64,000 nucleotides of DNA. Origin: Pohlia nutans. Taxonomy: Eukaryota; Streptophyta; Bryopsida; Bryales; Mniaceae. The DNA lies in contig CM040085.1 of assembly GCA_022496805.1 (NCBI GenBank), positions 16,149,811 to 16,213,810 of the forward strand. The letters run 5' to 3'. This document shows, piece by piece, positions 11,226 through 22,695 of the stretch. The notes beneath the pieces were generated by a model. It worked only from the letters and a program-made list of their open reading frames with translations, did not search any database and was not told the DNA's origin. The translations under genes and the position numbers were made by a program. Every line of letters begins with the position of its first letter. Position 1 is the first letter of the stretch.

Positions 11226-12395
11226 AGGTTAATCCTTTCACAACCTCCCCATCCATCCCTCAATTAGAACCAACATTCAACAAGCCATAAAATCTACAAT
11301 ACCAATTATATTCCAATAAAGAATTTCTTTGTGATTCTTCATCATATTACTCACCTCCCTTGAAATTTTCAGAATTTTCTATGAATTAATTAAAAACAAT
11401 GTGTATTAGACTTGTTTCGTTTTGGTCCTGAAAGGCTTAAATGTGATGCAAAAATGAATTGAGATTCCAATTTGCATTGAATTGAATCATTGACATCACA
11501 TGATTTGGCCTAAACTTTTGAGGCATGGCCCATTCTATAATGTGCTCAACTTTGGAGGGCTATGTCTATGAATAAAATGGAGCTTTCACTATATTCCAAG
11601 TTGTTTTCACTTTCTAAACCAGTACAAAATCCAATTATGTAAACTACACTTTGGGCTTTCAATTTCCGAATTCAACCAAGTTTGTTGGAACCATCAAAAT
11701 CAGCCATTTCTCTCTTGTTGACTGAGGGATTGCTTGTTAATTTTTTCAAAAAGTAAGGATTGGTAGATAAAATATTTGCAAATTTGGAATGGCCTGATGT
11801 GGGTACCACTTTTAAGCGTCTCACATAGCGTGACTTATGTCTAACTCATTTTATGTGTACTAGAAATTATGTCTTTAACACTATGTATATAGTTGCAGCC
11901 ATAGTGCCTATAACACCCTCTAATTTTTTTTCTTACCAAAAAGATATTGCTCGAAAATCACACTATTTCTGGAAGGGGGTATCCATATCAAACCATCATC
12001 CAAATAGCCTTGAAGATATTCTTCGTTTACAAACACTTTTGTTGATCTTGCCCTCCATCTACAGTAGTTGGGTGTTATTATGATAGGGAGTCCAAAATGT
12101 GTAGTGTGATATCATATAACAAGCGAAATTTGGTGGTAAACATTTTGTATAGTTCATTGAAATTTATTTTTTGGCAAAAATTTAACCACAGTGAAAAGGT
12201 ATTTTAGGATTGTATGTATATTAAATATATCAAAAAGAATATAAAACAGTATTTGGACCAGAATGTGATACATTGCGTTCAGTGACGTTGTAGAATAAAT
12301 ACATTAAAACATGCAATTTGCTATTTATGCACTTGGTTAAGTGCACTCATTTTATAAGCAAATCTTGCTTAAATTTTTTGTGTAAAAAGTTCTCT
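11226..12395. other. intergenic, no gene seen
   Basis: AT-rich. A segment at about 11951-12000 (AAAATCACACTATTT...GGTATCCATATCA) recurs at about 13750-13797, so part of this stretch is dispersed repeat. Confidence 0.5.
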
Positions 12396-12749
12396 AAAAC
12401 ACAACAATTTTGTCTTCCTACAAATCACTTACATTGTAAACAAACAATTCTTTAATTTGTTTTTTATTCTTATCTTTATCTTTTCTTTTATCTTGTTTCT
12501 TTTTTGTCTTCTTTCTTGTCTTCATTTTTTTTTCCCTCATTGCGGGTGTAGGGTTTGCGGCTGCCACAAGAGGTATGAAGAAAAAATAGAAGAAAAAGAA
12601 GAAGACAAGAAGGAAGACAAGAAGGAAAAGAAAATGAAGACAAGAAAAAAACAAGATAAAAGAAAAGATAAAGATAAGAATAAAAAATAAATTAAAGAAT
12701 TTTTTTTTTACAATGAAAGTAATTGTAGAAAGACAAAATTGTTGTTTTT
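12396..12749. mobile_element. foldback element with polypyrimidine/polypurine arms
   Basis: The left arm starts AACACAACAATTTTGTC and runs through a T/C-rich tract containing TTATCTTTATCTTTTC. The right arm mirrors it through GAAAAGATAAAGATAAG and ends GACAAAATTGTTGTTTT. The centre near 12540-12585 is a short GC-richer segment. Apparent lysine/glutamate-rich or phenylalanine-rich frames here are by-products of the purine/pyrimidine tracts. Confidence 0.7.
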
Positions 12750-13110
12750 TAGACAATTTTTTAGACAACTTTTTAGACAATTTTTTTAATGCATCCGGGG
12801 GACAAATGCATGATTATATGGCCAACTTCGTAAATAGCGAATTGCATGTTAATTTATTGCCTTAATTGATACATTTCATTGAAGATATAATCATGGCAAT
12901 ATTTTTCTTTAATTCCTATAACATAAAGGTATTGTGTTTCAAAAAGATTCCAAAAAGATTTTGTGAGCAAAGTGAATATTAGAGGTTTATAGTGCAAGTT
13001 TTGTTCGTTTGCATTAAACGCCCCATAAATAGTGAGTTTCCAAAAAAATTCTTGCAAACTTAGTTGGCTAATTAAAACGGAGCCTGTCATGTAGCTGGAA
13101 TATACATATG
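12750..13110. other. intergenic, no gene seen
   Basis: AT-rich sequence between two repeat elements. It starts with three copies of TTTTAGACAA at 12748-12785. Confidence 0.4.
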
Positions 13111-13725
13111 ACGTGGTTTGCAAGCAAATAAAATGACATCACCAAGAATATTCCAAAATATTCCAAAACAATATAGAATATGTGAAAAGATTCTAAAAAT
13201 ATTCCATTTTTACTGTATTAAAATATTTATAAAACTAAAATTTCGTATATTTCGTAAATTTTAGTTGGCATTAGATTCTCCTTAATTAAAACATGAAATG
13301 CTTTAAATCTTAAAAAACAAAACTCTTCAACTCCCATTGGTTGCTATTGATAACTTATAGTGGTTTGAGAAACAATAAAGTGTCTTTTTAAAATGCTAAA
13401 ACTACAATAGCTATTCATAAAGAGATGTTGGGTCTCTCTTAAAACAAATTTCCTTAGTGTTTTGAAAAAGAGCACTTGCTTCTTTGTTGCCATGCCATTT
13501 TTCATGTGCAATGTAGCATACTCAAATGAATAAAATTGGGTCTTCAGTATTTTTTGTTGTTTAATTATTGTAATAGGGAAAATATAATAAATAGGGGAAT
13601 TATCAAAAAGATTTTAATACAATAAAATTGGAATATTTAAAGAATCTCTTCAAAATGAATTATATTGTTTTAGAATCTTTTGGAATATTCCCAATGATGT
13701 CATTTTATCTGCTTGCAAACCACGT
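13111..13725. mobile_element. 615-bp terminal-inverted-repeat element
   Basis: The left end reads ACGTGGTTTGCAAGCAAATA and continues AAATGACATCA...GAATATTCCAAAA. The right end is the inverse complement over about 60 bp with a few mismatches. GAATATTCC-type motifs recur inside both ends. I could not define a target duplication or a superfamily, and no protein is encoded. Confidence 0.65.
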
Positions 13726-14560
13726 TGAATTCAAATTTTTAAAAATTTCTTGAAAATCACACTATTTTTGGAGGAGGTATCCATATCAGGCCATCATAAA
13801 TTTTAGTTTCGTAAAAATTTTGACGATACCTAGAATGAGAGCAGAAACCTCCAAACGCGACGAAACAAACTCTATGCATCCCTCCTCGTCGAGAGCTTTC
13901 CAATAGTACCAAAATCGTGACCAGGGGGCGCACGGTGGAAGAGATCTCAATGTAATAAAACGAACAAAAAAATCTATCTTAATGCATAACATTTTATAGC
14001 TAGTACTACATCACACTCTTTTGCTTTTGGAAAGAATCACCATATGAACAAGGAAATGATGATGTGAAACATGTAGAAACTATTAAAATACAGAAGTTTG
14101 TTGAGTTGCCAAGCCATCATTAACTAGAGATGGCTTTTATTCTCCAGAAAATTACGATTCTTGCAATGATTTTGACCTGCAATGTTGATTCCCAAAGATG
14201 AATAATGGAGTTGCTAAAAAATGTTATGTGCCATAGCATAATGCAGCAGTGCAATAGAGCACCCTTTTGAAAATTAAATCAAAAGAGAATCTTCACTTAG
14301 ATTTACTTTTCTAAGTAATGAAGGAATGTCATTTATATTCCATGAATTTTGAGACCAATGTTATTTATATTCCATGAATATTGGAACCATCGTGTCATTA
14401 CCATGTAAACTTAGTTTCTAATTATAACTAGGGTGTGGTTCCATTGCAAAAGGTGTTGGCTTCCATTGCTCTATTATGGATACCCTTATATTTCAAGAGG
14501 GAAAAAAGGGAAAAAGGATTATACACACATAATTACATAAGTTCATAAACTTCGTTCGGA
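13726..14560. other. intergenic, no gene seen
   Basis: Contains the second copy of the dispersed repeat noted at 11951-12000 and otherwise unremarkable AT-rich DNA. Confidence 0.4.
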
Positions 14561-15390
14561 CTTCGTTCTTTTATTCCGTCGACGGAGTATCGTCGTCGTC
14601 GTTGCGGTCGTCGGCCTAGTTGTTTTAGGGTTTTGTTTATTGATTGTTTTCCAAGTCGAGCTCTGTTTCTTGCTCTTCCGCTCGGAGACGACACACTTTC
14701 ACAGCAGCCACCATCAGAGCATCAATCAGAGTCATGAACACCAACACCTTCGTTGCAGTTTCAGATTCCCCAGACAAAAATTATTACGTTTAGGACCTGT
14801 AGTTGTTTTTGCTGATCCAATCGTGCAGAGTCAGAACAAAACTGGCGCAATTGCGGGACACGAGGCTGCCTGACGGGGAGACTGAGGATCGTTCACGGCG
14901 TTTGTTGTTGTGGTGTTTGGAAGCGTGTTTGTGAGCTGGAACTGAAGGTGAGCAATTTACTTACCCTCCGAACTTCTCTGACGAGTGTCGCAGTAGGCAC
15001 TTCACTGTGCAGTATCTGAATTGCCGCTGTGCTTGTTATGCTCGTCACAACTCTTGACCCTCCGCTCGGCATTGCACTTAATATGAATCGTTAATGGAGG
15101 GGTCCAAAGATTGCTCTTGCGGTCAATTAGGGTTTTGTAACACGAGCGTTTATTGATGTTTATTGATGTAGAGTTCAATTCGGATGTGTTTGTCCTTTCT
15201 CTGCTCAATTTATTTCAAACCCTTATTTGAAAGTATTCTTGTGTTTCAGTTTCACAAGAGTGATTCAATCAGCCTGAGAAGACTGTAATTTGACCATATC
15301 TGCCCTGTAATTTTTAGAATTTTTAGGTTTGGAGCTTGCGTGATGTTGTGCTGCTGAGGTTTGTGGAGGGGAGAAGAGTTTTTTAGAGGC
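14560..15390 (+). other. probable 5' leader and leader intron of the RNase P/MRP protein gene
   Basis: Base composition rises sharply from about 14560 (GTCGTCGTCG runs). A good donor, AAG|GTGAGC, occurs near 14947, consistent with a non-coding first exon and a leader intron ending before the start codon at 15391. The exact transcript start and acceptor are not determined. Confidence 0.4.
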
Positions 15391-17653
15391 ATGGGGAAGA
15401 AGCGTGGTGGTGGTGGAGTGGGCTTTGGCATCAACAAGAAGCCTCCCCCGACATCTGGATTGCTGCACCATGGCAAGTCCCAGCCGGTGTCGCTGCGGCA
15501 ACAACAGTCGGGAAGAGGAGGAGCAGCAGCGTCACAGCAAACCCTAAACCCCAGCGAGCAGGCTAACGCATTGCGAGCTGATCACTTGCTACGGATTGCG
15601 ACGTGGGCGAGCGCTTCTGTACCCCCTCTGGGCGCTCTTTTTGGCGCCCGCCTCGGCTGCCTGTGCGAAGCTGCCGGTGTTCCTGTGCCCGACACCCCTC
15701 ACTCCATCTGCCAAAGGTCAGTGCCCTCAGTGCCATGAAATCCTGATTGATTTGCTGCTTTTGCCATGACTTCGCTAAACCCTAAACCCTAATTCCTTGG
15801 GCCTATGTGTGTGAGTAAGCAATTGTTGTGGAAAATTTGCATTACTGTTTACCGACCTTGAAAGCACGATCATCTAAGAGAGAGCATGATTCATTGCCTT
15901 GATTTGCTGCAATTGCTATGACTTTTCCAGAGTTTGCTTGAAACACAGCCCTTTGTCTCCATTGAACCCTAAGCCCTAATCCCTTGGGCCTATGTAGTAA
16001 TTTTTGTGGCAGACTTGCATTACTGTTTATGGACCTTGAAAGCACGATCATTTAAGGTAGAGGCTGCGTCACTTTAAGCATTTTAAGCACAATGTAGGAG
16101 TGTGCTGTCATTGGGAGGTCACTCAATAGAGAGATCACTTTGGGTACTACAAGAGTCAAATTCTCTTGAGATCAGATTGTTTTATCACTATGTATGATGA
16201 TTTCTTATGCAATCGTTCAAAGTGGGAGATTGTAGGCTACTATAAGTGATAGTAGACAACTCCATCCTCCATTCATATATCAGTGGCTATAGTCGTACAT
16301 TTAGCCAAGTCATGCTTACCCCCAACTTGCAAATTGAAGGCCAACTACGTGAACTGAAAAAGATGAGATGCTGTTGGTAACAAGGGTCTTTGTAGGAGGC
16401 AGGATTAGGTTTTTAACGGTTCTAGTATCCCTCTCTACCTTATCCAGTGCTATGAATTCTCCCTCTCACATCTCCGCTTCTCTAATTGATTGGGTTTTGG
16501 TATAACAAGATTGATAGTAGTCCGGCGAGGTGAGAAATAGTGTACCATTTCTGGTCCATCGTTACTTTCTTGACAACAAATGGTTTTCTGCAGGTGTGAG
16601 TCCATACTGCAGGTAGGAGTAAATTGTTCAGTTCGCATAACAAAAAACAAGAGAAAGGGGAAGTCTAGTAACGCAGGGAATGTATCCAATTATGTGACAT
16701 ATGTTTGCCACTTCTGCAAACATGGAAACGCGAAGCCCGGAACCTCGAAGAAGCACTTGAAGACAAAGATCGCACAGGCAGCAGCGCGTGCAAACCTCAA
16801 CTTGTTGGGAAAGTCTGAAACACGTCCAGTGGAGAAACTGACATCACCATTGAATCCTACGAAGGAGAATCAGCAGGGAACTGCTGAAGAAGAGGCGTCT
16901 GTGCAGATATGTCTGGAAGGTCCAGGAGCTGTTGAAACAACTCTTGACAAGGGGCCTCTGAATGTTGCTTCTGAACAAGAGGGTTCAAAAGCTGTGGGAT
17001 CGTTTCTTGAGAAGAGGTCGTCAAACCTTATGGAGACGAGCGAGCAGGGATTGTCTGGACAAGAGGGTCCAGAACCTGTGGAAATGACTCTCGAAAAGGA
17101 ACCTTTAGATTTTAAGGTAATTGCTGAACAAGAGGGTGCAAAAACTGTGGACATGACTGTTGACATGGAGTCTTTGGATGCTATGGAGAATAACCAGCCG
17201 GGATTGCCTGAACAAGAGAGTACAAAAGCTGTGGAAGTGATGGAGCTTCTGGATGTTACGGAGAAGAACCAGCCTGAACAAGAGAGTGCAAAAGCTGTGG
17301 CAGTGATTCTTGGCAAGGGGCCGTCGGACCTTATGGAGAAGAACCAGCAGGGTTTTACTCAGCAAGAGGGTTCCAAAACCGTGGAAGTCAAGGAGAATGC
17401 GCAGGGATTTGCTGAACAAGAGGGTGTAAAATCTACGGGAATGGGTCTCAACAGACTTCCTCTGGATATTTCGGCAAAGAAGAAAAGGAAGAAGAAGAAC
17501 CAGCAGGGGGTTGTTGAACAGGAGGGTCCAAAAACACAGGAGGGTCCAAAAACAAGTGTTCATAAGGGGCTTGTAGTGGAAAGCAGTGACAGCTCCAAGA
17601 GAAAAAAGCGCAAAGGCTGGTCGAATTTGAAGGAATTGGTTTCCCTTCCATAG
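15391..17653 (+). CDS. RNase P/MRP Rpr2/Rpp21/Snm1-type protein, 2 exons
   Basis: Exons 15391-15716 and 16594-17653 join in frame (CAAAG|G) to give about 461 aa. The N-terminal 150 residues form the Rpr2/Rpp21 zinc ribbon: a helical region (HLLRIATWASASVPPLGALF), a first C-x2-C (ICQRCE, split by the intron), VGVNCSVRI, and a second C-x2-C (VCHFCK). In known members this protein binds the RNA of the tRNA-processing ribonuclease P or the related MRP enzyme in the nucleus/nucleolus. The remaining roughly 300 residues are an acidic, imperfect repeat region rich in EQEG(S/P)KxVE units. It ends in basic patches (KKKRKKK, KRKKRKGWSNLKEL) that look like nuclear or nucleolar signals. The chosen methionine is in good context (GGCATGG); one ten codons upstream is possible. 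Confidence 0.85.
15717..16593 (+). other. intron of the RNase P/MRP gene with internal duplication
   Basis: An 877-bp intron. About 140 bp at 15741-15880 is repeated in diverged form at about 15898-16060. Shared phrases are CTAATYCCTTGGGCCTATGT and CCTTGAAAGCACGATCAT. Both copies contain a telo-box-like AACCCTAA. Confidence 0.75.
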
Positions 17654-19860
17654 TGGTCAGTATCAGGTCTGCCTGCGAGTTTCCTCCTCCCATGACTGAT
17701 GCGGTTCAGTCTGCAAGTGCAGTGAGCTAATCATCACTCTGGTTTTCGGAGGAAAAGAGTCTGCTTTTATATCTGGAGTCTTTCCAATTGTGGTAGTTCT
17801 GCTTGATTCTGGAATCAACCACCGCTGAACAAAACTACAAATCCTGAAGGGGGTGGATGATAGTTCGGCAAAGAGGTGTGGGCATGATTGTATCTGTACC
17901 TTAACCCTGGAACTAGACAAGTCGGACATCAGATGAGGGATTTTACGAAGATGCTTATTTGAAGAAACAGGTGCGCTGTCTATGAAGATGTTTACAGACT
18001 GCATCTTCTCTTATGGAGTGAATTTCAATTGACCAGCCAACAACCGCCCCTGCATTTTCACCAGGTATTGTTTTAGAATTATGTTAAATAAATTTTTAAT
18101 GGATTCGATTGCATGAACAATCAGTGCCTACAGTTTGCAAAGCAAATAGGATTGCAACTGACATGGATTGTTGGTTGCCGATTTGCAGAAACACTTTTGG
18201 ATTTCAAGTTACTTGGATCAGATAACGAACTGCCGTGGCCTGTTACGATCCTAGTTTTCTCAAGGTTGAGATTTGAGGTCGGTTTGACGATTCATGCATC
18301 ATTCGGTGATAGCGTTGAGGATTGCTTCACCCTCACGTTTACAAGGGACGTAAAACTTGGAATCTTCACAGATGAGGGTGGAGAGTTGCTTGGCGACCAA
18401 GGAATCTCCTTGACATGTACCCTAATCGTAATCTATTTATATATGACTATCGAAGGTATCTTCAGGTCCTTTGTAATTTAGGCCCCGCTGTACTGTACTT
18501 TACACCCAAATTCTTACATTGTCAGCGTGCATTGTTAGAGTATTTTCAAAGAACTAGTCAAAAAACACTCTACGGGTTGTTGAAATAACAAGCTCAATTC
18601 TCAATAAAATGCCGAGCCACACATGTACCCCTCTGCATCGTTATTGGGACCAAACTTTCTGTGTAGAAAGTGGAACTAAACCAGTGCATTTATGGTGATA
18701 AATCACAACCAATGGTGATTCTGGAAAAAATGCAAAATATTTCCCATTTCAGATAAAATTGTCAAAAATTACCATATTTATTTCAATTTTCAGATATTGT
18801 CAAATACTGATGAGAATACATTGATTTAGATGAATAATTGATATTCCATCGATAATCTACATGACGGATTAATAGCTTCATCATTCCCATCGAAGATCAC
18901 AATTAGAGGCTAGGGTTGGGAATTCTATGCCTTATATTTAATCTTTGACATTTTTTTTAAGAAATATTTTCTACCTACCCTGCCCACCACCAACGGTACC
19001 TTGAAGAAGAAAACTGAATTGACCTAATGTAAAAAAAAAGTGATAGTTTCTGATGCGTTATCTAGGCCTTGTTAAGTGCAAAGCATGGAAAGTGGGCGGC
19101 GGGAGGTTCAGTTTGCTTAGAGACCAAGGCCGAAGTCACACGCACCAGGATTGCTTCACTTCCACTCTAATTCTGCATTGCTCAACATCCATCAAAATTA
19201 CACACAAAACAAAACCATTCCTGCATAGTATATTGCCTTCTGCTACCAGAATGACAGATTTCTACTTCACCCAATACAAACAGTGAGTGCATGTGGTGGC
19301 GCCTTCTTCATTTGATTCAAACGTCCTGTCGTCCTGGCAACCAAATCAAAGAACTTGCTCAAAAGTGAGCGCCGTGAACGTGACTAATCTTATCATCCAT
19401 GCATCAATATCCCCGCCACGTTGAAGCTTTCTTAATTTCGCAGGCCGAGTCTCGATCGTGCATGCAAAACCGTGACGACTGTTTTCTTTTTCTTTTTCTT
19501 TTTTGAAAGCAAAGGAAGGATTTCAAAAGGAAAGTTCTAGAGAGGTTGTCTGCAATTGGGTGTGTCCTGTTCCCGGCCAAATTTGCACAGTTGTTGAGTT
19601 CATAGAGCCATGAAGACGATGAGCAGGAAGGTGAAATTGTTAGTGATTGTGATCACAGTTCTGTGCGTTTGTTGGTGCCGCGTATCAATCGTGACCCCTT
19701 GACAAGTTCGTACAGACAGTTTCTCGCTCCCGGGAGTTATGTCCTGTCGGTGCTCCTATGTTTGCTTTCTATATTAATTTTTCCCAATTTCAGTCTGCAT
19801 GTATGTCGGTTGATTGCTAGCTTCAATTGATATTTTTCTTTCTGTCTTTCTCCTGAAGTC
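17654..19860. other. 3' flank and intergenic, no gene seen
   Basis: The first few hundred bases are likely 3' untranslated sequence of the RNase P/MRP gene. A 122-codon frame at 18113 has no recognisable features and ends in AT-rich DNA, so I do not call it. The rest shows no element I could define. Confidence 0.45.
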
Positions 19861-20346
19861 TCACTAACCACGATGGTTGTTGCCACTCTGTTCTTCATCC
19901 TCTCCTCTCACAAGAGGGTGAGTAGCGCAATACAGCCTCGAGGGTGGGCTGCTTCTTCTTCTTCTTCTTCTTCTTCTTCTTCGTTTCTTAAATCTCAAGG
20001 TTCTCAACAACACGCAGAGAGCTTGCAGATGGGAGAGTTTGTGAGAATTGCAACACAACACCGTCTTCTTCTGTGTCAAACGGTAAGTGATTGCCCTCAA
20101 GACGATCTGTGTTTGTAACGTAATCTCTTGTGCTTTTCTTTTGGGAAGCGTATGTACTAGTTGTAGTCCCTCTTTTACTTTCGCTTTTACTTTCTGTTTT
20201 TGTTTTGAAAGTATAATAGCATCGGGGAGGGAGACTCCGGAGACCCCATTTGCTTTAGGGAATGATTTTTTCACTTTGGGAATCACGCCCTATTTATTTT
20301 AGGAGAAAGATGTTATGTAACAGTTTGCGGGTGGGACAAGAACTAA
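19861..20346 (+). promoter_or_regulatory. probable promoter/5' leader of ATG18 with CTT microsatellite
   Basis: About eleven CTT/TTC triplets lie at 19951-19983, a type of GAGA/CTT tract common in plant promoters and leaders. The short serine-rich and arginine-rich frames here are artefacts of this tract. The leader runs to the ATG at 20347. Confidence 0.4.
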
Positions 20347-22695
20347 ATGACGACCTCGACGTCGGGGTCATTCGTGCATGTGCCATTACGGCAACCTTTC
20401 GTTCCGGAGCGAAGCGCGGTGCTGTGCGTGGGGTTTAACCAAAACTACAGCCAGTTGCTGTGCGGAACGGAATCAGGGTTTAAAGGCTACCACACGGAAA
20501 CTCTCGAGGAGACAATCGATCTTTCCAATTGGGGAAGAGGGCTGGCGATCGTGGAGGTTCTGTACAGAAGCTCCGTGTTTGCGCTCGTGGGCGGAGGCAA
20601 GAACCCACGATGCCCGCTGAATACTGTGATTCTTTACGATGCGGGCAAGGATCGCTGCTTCGGAGAGCTTGCGTTTCGGAGCGCGGTGCGCGCCGTCCGC
20701 CTCGTGCCCAACTATATTGTCGTGGTGATGGAATTCAAAGTCCATGTCTATGATTTCTGTTTCATCAAGGTGTACGAATTTGAAACTTTGAGTAACATTC
20801 ATGGCGTCGTGGCCACCGCCTCGCCCACCGCCATGGATCCCTCCGCCAGCGTGCTTGCCTGTTTTAGTCATCGACGAACCGGCGAAGTTCGCATCAAACG
20901 GTTCTGTAAAAAAGGCTCGTATTATATTCAAGCTCATGAGGAGCCCATTGCGTTTCTCGCTTTGAATTCCTCCGGCTCCTTGCTTGCCACCGCCAGCACC
21001 CGCGGCACCATTGTCAACATTTTCCGCACCTCGGATGGGACGAAGCTGCAAGAGGTAATAATCCATTGCCTTGCTCAATTCTATCCTCAAAGATGGTTAA
21101 CCCCTAAAGGACCAAGAATTGTGCCTCATGTTTATTTAGTAGATTCTATGTGGAGTTTCTTTTGTTCAAATTTGTTTGTTTTTTGACCAACATATGCATT
21201 GTTCTTCACTGATTTCAAGGACATAAAATTCAGTCTCATCTGAGTTATTGATTTTTCACAATATGATCAATTGAAATTGTCATTTTAAAACCACGAATCC
21301 TTGGTCCTTTAGGGGTTAACGTTGTGAGTAGTCGGTATTTGACATTATGTTGTGAGCCTCGCTTATTTTAGTTGCTCAATTCTATGCTCAAAGATGGTTA
21401 ATCCCTAAAGGACCAAGAAGCCCGAATCACGCCTCATGCTTGTTTGAGTAGATTCTATGTGGAGTTTCTTTTGTTCAAGTTTGTTTTTTGACCAACATAT
21501 GCATTGTTCTTCACTGATTTCAATGATATAAAATTCAGTCTCATCTGAGTTATAATTTTCACAATATGATCAACTGAAATTGTCATTATAAAACCACGAA
21601 TCCTTGGTCCTTTTGTGAGTAGTTGGTATGTTGTGAACCTCGCTTATTTTAGTTGGTCAGAACGGGACTTTTTTTTTCTATTTTTTCGGTTCAATGTTAT
21701 TTATGTTTTGACCAACACATGTAATGTTCTTCACTGATATCAAAATTTGGCCGCATTTGATACTGCTCGTTATTTTCAAACCTGGGTTGTTTAGGGGTTG
21801 TTGATGGTTGGTTTTTGGTGGGTGCAGTTGCGTAGAGGAGGAGATCCAGCGATCATTTACAGCATAGCTTTCTCTGTGAATTCCCAGTGGCTTGCGCTTT
21901 CGAGTTCCAAAGAGACAGTACATGTGTTCAGCATTAAACCCGAGGAGCCCACTTATGCACCAAAGCTCATGGCGTCCGAAAGCGGAAGTAAGCGTTTTTT
22001 TAAAGCTGGGTCCATGCACATGCTGCTGTCTTCCGCTGCTGCAACTGCAGGATCATCCCTTTCCTTCGTCAGAGGTACTCTATGTGAATTCCTCACTTCC
22101 ATGTTTTATTTAGGAGTGTTTTTTCTGTTCAATTTTATTTCATTTTTGGTCCCATCTCTACTATCTTTTCAGTCGAATTCGTCGTTTTAAACTTGGTCCT
22201 TTAGGGGTTAAGAAGTCTTTGGAAATCAACAATGAATCACAATTCAGTTGGAGTAGCAGTCAAGTACAAAAATTCATTCACCGACATGCGGTTGAATTTC
22301 TTCCAGGGATGATGCCCAGTTTATTCATCTCGGAGCGGTCTCTCTGCCAGTTCCGGTTGCCAAAGCAATCTTGTGCAAAAGTCGGATTTGGTGCAGAGAA
22401 GAACACAATTCTAGTTGCGTGCACAGACGGGAGGTGAGCCTGTCGCCATACTCATCTTGTTAAACAATCCATTTGCACACCCAAAAAAAAAAACAGTGGT
22501 CATTTTAGTTTGGTGATAGTTTAGTTTGAGAGTCTGTTTTTTTCTCGTTTACTTTTCCTAATCAAAGTTCACGAGGAAGCTATGAATGATGTGCATAATA
22601 AACTCTGATTTTTGACCTGTAGTTTGTACAAGTGCTCATTTGATCCTGTGAAAGGAGGACCCTGTCGACTACAGCAAGATTTCTACTTCGCATAG
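20347..22695 (+). CDS. ATG18: ATG18/WIPI-type autophagy WD-repeat protein, 4 exons
   Basis: Exons 20347-21054, 21828-22074, 22307-22433 and 22623-22695 join in frame to give 384 aa. The sequence follows the seven-bladed PROPPIN fold: [17 protein letters not shown] at the start, blade 2 with [14 protein letters not shown], and the phosphoinositide motif LRRG (residues 237-240) opening exon 2 directly before IYSIAFS. The loop then leads to SLSFVRG and a final blade containing [15 protein letters not shown] and LYKCSFDP. Family members bind PI3P and PI(3,5)P2 through the L/FRRG motif. They act with ATG2 at the growing autophagosome membrane. Length is normal for a short ATG18. Intron 1 (773 bp) is built of tandem copies of a TTAA-flanked element. 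Which plant ATG18 subgroup it belongs to is not determined. Confidence 0.93.
21071..21655. repeat. tandem duplication of a MITE-containing unit in ATG18 intron 1
   Basis: Unit 1 (21071-21371) starts TTGCTCAATTCTAT. Unit 2 (21372-21655) starts with the same phrase 301 bp later and follows unit 1 to its end with small indels. Each unit contains the TTAA-flanked element and intron flank, so the duplication postdates insertion. Unit 2 has lost the right TTAA end through a deletion of about 13 bp. Confidence 0.85.
21101..21315. mobile_element. TTAA-flanked MITE, 215 bp, in ATG18 intron 1
   Basis: Ends read CCCCTAAAGGACCAAG inward from both sides without mismatch, and TTAA lies at 21097-21100 and 21316-21319. 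TTAA duplication and ends starting CCC fit piggyBac-type elements. Related, more diverged copies lie in the same intron (to about 21790), in intron 2 (a right-hand end near 22200) and at about 53900-54090. Confidence 0.75.

Noticed and set aside
12418..12780. Lys/Glu-rich and Phe-rich open frames on both strands
   Set aside because: They are translations of the polypurine/polypyrimidine arms of a foldback element.
15776..15790. Telomere-like CCCTAAA repeats
   Set aside because: Only two to three units within an intron; too short for an interstitial telomere array. Treated as telo-box motifs.
18113..18481. 122-codon open frame after the RNase P/MRP gene
   Set aside because: No recognisable domain, poor start context and AT-rich end; probably 3' flank.
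19864..20286. Minus-strand frame with an arginine run
   Set aside because: The run comes from the CTT microsatellite in the ATG18 leader.
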